Origin: an uncultured Microbacterium sp.
GTDB lineage: Bacteria; Actinomycetota; Actinomycetes; Actinomycetales; Microbacteriaceae
Reading direction: 5' to 3'
Length of the DNA: 64,000 bases
Assembly: GCF_945952435.1 (NCBI RefSeq)
Contig: NZ_CAMFHZ010000018.1
Coordinates: forward strand, 1-64,000
Of the stretch, positions 63,301 through 64,000 are shown one piece after another; within the stretch, counting starts at the first letter, position 1; every line of letters starts with the position of its first letter. The position numbers and the translations under genes were made by a program. The notes under the pieces are model-generated. The model was not told the DNA's origin. It did not search any database and was given only the letters and a program-made list of their open reading frames with translations.

Positions 63301-63529
63301 GGCGCTGCGACAGGAGCGCGAGCGGGAGACGGGTGTGCGTCTGCTCGCGCTCGCCGAAGGCCTCGCCGCCCGGCAGGATCTGCCCAGCCTGCATCTGCGG
63401 CCGCTCTTCGCCGCCGCGGAGCGACTCGTGGGTGTGGAGGCCGTGGAGGCCGCGCGCTCCGCATCGGCGTCGCTGACCCGAGAGGCCAGGGTCGAGCTCG
63501 CGACCGCCCTGCTGCGCACGCGCCGGTGA
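60383..63529 (+). CDS. AfsR/SARP-type transcriptional regulator with BTAD and ATPase domains
   Basis: A 1048-residue regulator. The N-terminal OmpR-like winged helix (1-85: IGVLGPVRLADRDAGGVPMR, then AALQTLVSRVRAHAGADVIL) and a BTAD domain (about 90-240) give the SARP unit. A STAND-type ATPase follows with the P-loop ILGAGGLGKTRLAQAI near residue 272, Walker B LLVLDNCEQVIEAA near 354 and LPLGIELAAARVRTM near 450. The last 450 residues are helical, TPR-like. Such proteins often activate secondary metabolism or export genes; here the convergent gene encodes a DrrB-like ABC exporter permease. ATG overlaps the dapB stop by four bases. No ligand can be inferred. Confidence 0.88.
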   Translation: MTARIGVLGPVRLADRDAGGVPMRALLVALVLAGRGSASSVAALAEAIWGDEPPQNPRAALQTLVSRVRAHAGADVILSVPGGYALGTDDTDLARVRAAVAGEEEPSERIRRLREAAALWRGEPGADLGTVPVAEEIARVAHRLRAELDRRLAQALIQDGRPGEAVFVLEELSGLLPLDDAAQGALMDALAADGRPGEALEVFSRFRTVLREELGASPGAELTARNASLLRAQDQGPRVRIGVQAAPNELIGRDDALREIPRLLTTSRVVTILGAGGLGKTRLAQAIATSSAAPAVAVVPLAGVRVDADVPAAIAAALGISEASSDGRLTDPRARPDLRARVVALLAERPTLLVLDNCEQVIEAAAHWAADVLRAVPELRILATSRTPLAISGEAVYPLDALSVEDSGADHGPAVRLFLERAVAARPGARLPIDVVRRLCTHLDGLPLGIELAAARVRTMSPAQIEERLTDRFTLLRSGDRAAPERHRTLEAVIGWSWDLLDDDARHAMARLSVLPAGFSATTAAAVLHQPDADDVLDRLASQSLLVVAEPSWGGEVRFRMLETVREFALARLAGPGFEGEEAAWEAVLDWASTFASGSGSVLLDDEAYRRIRGEHDNLIAVLRRAIGAADDVRTVLAFSLLCQSWMVRGSFTELMGFGEAAFAAVIRARESDIAPDARALVLLMGSFIGLFSGEIWSLRLLAHLRVLRRRHPVLQPVQGALADLLCAAPDPARMRAVLDDLAEDADPVTALVGTSMRAQSAENEGDVELAMRSGRRAWELSQQQGAGWIGAMAAMSNAQLASQSARPEEAMLWLDRANERLVAFGSEEQARQQQWILGGNLISLGRHDQARKLFHTLCASHEVTEDGLELASIGWIGLAELARIDGDGEQAAELYERALVGFRNAQQRSSPWYLMAMSTLLAATATDETLPAPRSANWARRLRTRWLAVRRLRPGYVDRPVLGCVLTGWAAWALRQERERETGVRLLALAEGLAARQDLPSLHLRPLFAAAERLVGVEAVEAARSASASLTREARVELATALLRTRR

Positions 63530-63566
63530 CGGCGGCGCCCCCGGAAGGAGGACACCGCCGTCACCG
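63524..63566. terminator. convergent terminator between the SARP regulator and ABC permease genes
   Basis: Arms CGGTGACGGCGG (63524-63535) and CCGCCGTCACCG (63555-63566) are a perfect 12-bp inverted repeat with a 19-base loop. The left arm includes the stop codon of the regulator gene, and the permease gene ends eight bases beyond the right arm. Confidence 0.75.
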
Positions 63567-63573
63567 CAGGCGC

Positions 63574-64000
63574 TCATGCCCTGCGCATGTACGCCCGCAC
63601 CGTGAGGGGGGCGAACACGGCGACGATCACCGCGGCGCCCAGCAACGAGATCCACGCGTCGGCCCCGAAGACCCCGGCGTTGACCAGGTCGCGCACCGCG
63701 GTCACGAGATGCGAGACCGGGTTCACGTTCACGAACCACTGGAGCCAGCTCGGCATCGTGTCGACGGGGACGAACGCGTTGGAGAGGAACGTGAGCGGGA
63801 ACAGGACGAGCATCGAGATGCCCTGCACGCTCGAAGCGGTCCGGGCGATGACGCCGGCGAACGCGAAGATCCAGCTGATCGCCCACGAGCATGCGATCAC
63901 CAGCAGGCCGGCGGCGATCACGGCGCCGAGGCCGCCCGCCGGATGGAAGCCCATGATGAATCCCATCGTGAACGTCAGCACCGTGGCGATGCCGTAGCGG
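63574..64000 (-). CDS. ABC-2 type transporter permease, DrrB-like (partial, 5' end missing)
   Basis: The last 141 codons of a gene entering from the right edge. At least four hydrophobic helices are visible, with the DrrB/NodJ-type signature FLSNAFVPVDTMPSWLQWFV and NPVSHLVTAVRDLVNAG, typical of daunorubicin-resistance-like exporter permeases. The reading frame stays open to the window edge, so the in-frame GTG at 63981 is not the real start. It should form an exporter with an ABC ATPase encoded upstream outside the window. The convergent SARP-type regulator is a plausible controller. Confidence 0.85.
   Translation of the reverse strand, partial: RYGIATVLTFTMGFIMGFHPAGGLGAVIAAGLLVIACSWAISWIFAFAGVIARTASSVQGISMLVLFPLTFLSNAFVPVDTMPSWLQWFVNVNPVSHLVTAVRDLVNAGVFGADAWISLLGAAVIVAVFAPLTVRAYMRRA

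Noticed and set aside
61169..63892. A 900-codon minus-strand frame opposite the SARP-type regulator
   Set aside because: Its translation is an Arg/Gly/His-rich shadow; the plus-strand protein has clear winged-helix, BTAD and ATPase motifs.

Overview
The window is chromosomal DNA from a very GC-rich Gram-positive actinobacterium. Gene content and order point to Microbacteriaceae, most likely Microbacterium: an actinobacterial-type IF-2 with a long Pro/Gly/Ala-rich N-terminus, a YlxR gene between nusA and infB, a 56-residue DUF5302-like protein, CE1758/CE1759-type monooxygenase and reductase genes, and many genes that appear to be read as leaderless mRNAs. Genus and family are inference from protein character; no database search was possible. 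I saw no rRNA, tRNA, CRISPR array, insertion sequence, phage gene or integrase, and no stretch of 300 bases without a gene. The longest gaps, about 240 bases, hold terminators, operators or leaders.

The backbone is the conserved block ispG, proS, nusA, ylxR, infB, rbfA, truB, ribF, rpsO, pnp, dapB, all on the plus strand and in the usual actinobacterial order, but spread over 60 kb by inserted genes. Region by region: 1-7000 holds the ispG end, an AlaX-like hydrolase, an acetyltransferase, an erythromycin-esterase-like protein overlapping an RNB nuclease, a PEP mutase/isocitrate lyase family enzyme and proS. 7000-11000 is a divergent module (TetR repressor and amino-acid permease facing a DmpA-type aminopeptidase) with two matched operators between them, then a cupin. 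11000-17000 holds a LOG-family protein and nusA-ylxR-infB-rbfA, with a nested palindrome between infB and rbfA. 17000-25700 holds a LuxR-type regulator, mutY, a lipoprotein, truB, two membrane proteins, ribF and a SNF2 helicase. 25700-38500 holds pfkA, oligopeptidase B, a phosphate transporter with a small partner, a phosphodiesterase, aspA, PrsW, an FKBP isomerase, a YceI protein, an AlkA-like glycosylase and an MFS exporter. 38600-41300 holds rpsO, a membrane protein with its winged-helix regulator, and a 2OG-Fe(II) oxygenase.

41300-52300 is mostly transport and redox. The efeUOB iron uptake operon lies behind an iron-box-like site. A flavin monooxygenase/FMN reductase pair shares an operator with the distant yceI gene. 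A lone ribH (lumazine synthase) sits behind a clear FMN riboswitch. A CitAB/DcuSR-type two-component system is divergent from a dicarboxylate symporter, and a secreted lytic transglycosylase-like protein follows. 52400-64000 holds the DUF5302 gene, a glycosyltransferase-SGNH hydrolase fusion, pnp, an aldo/keto-reductase fold protein lacking all four catalytic residues, a histidine phosphatase, an acetyltransferase, dapB overlapping a large SARP/AfsR-type regulator, and the end of a DrrB-like ABC exporter permease.

The points most worth a second look are the apparent catalytically dead reductase behind pnp, the fused glycosyltransferase-SGNH protein, the ATTCA-N2-TGAAT operator shared by yceI and the monooxygenase pair (a regulon resembling RosR of Corynebacterium), the paired operators of the permease/peptidase module, the tandem palindromes before the membrane protein/winged-helix pair, and the nested palindrome between infB and rbfA.
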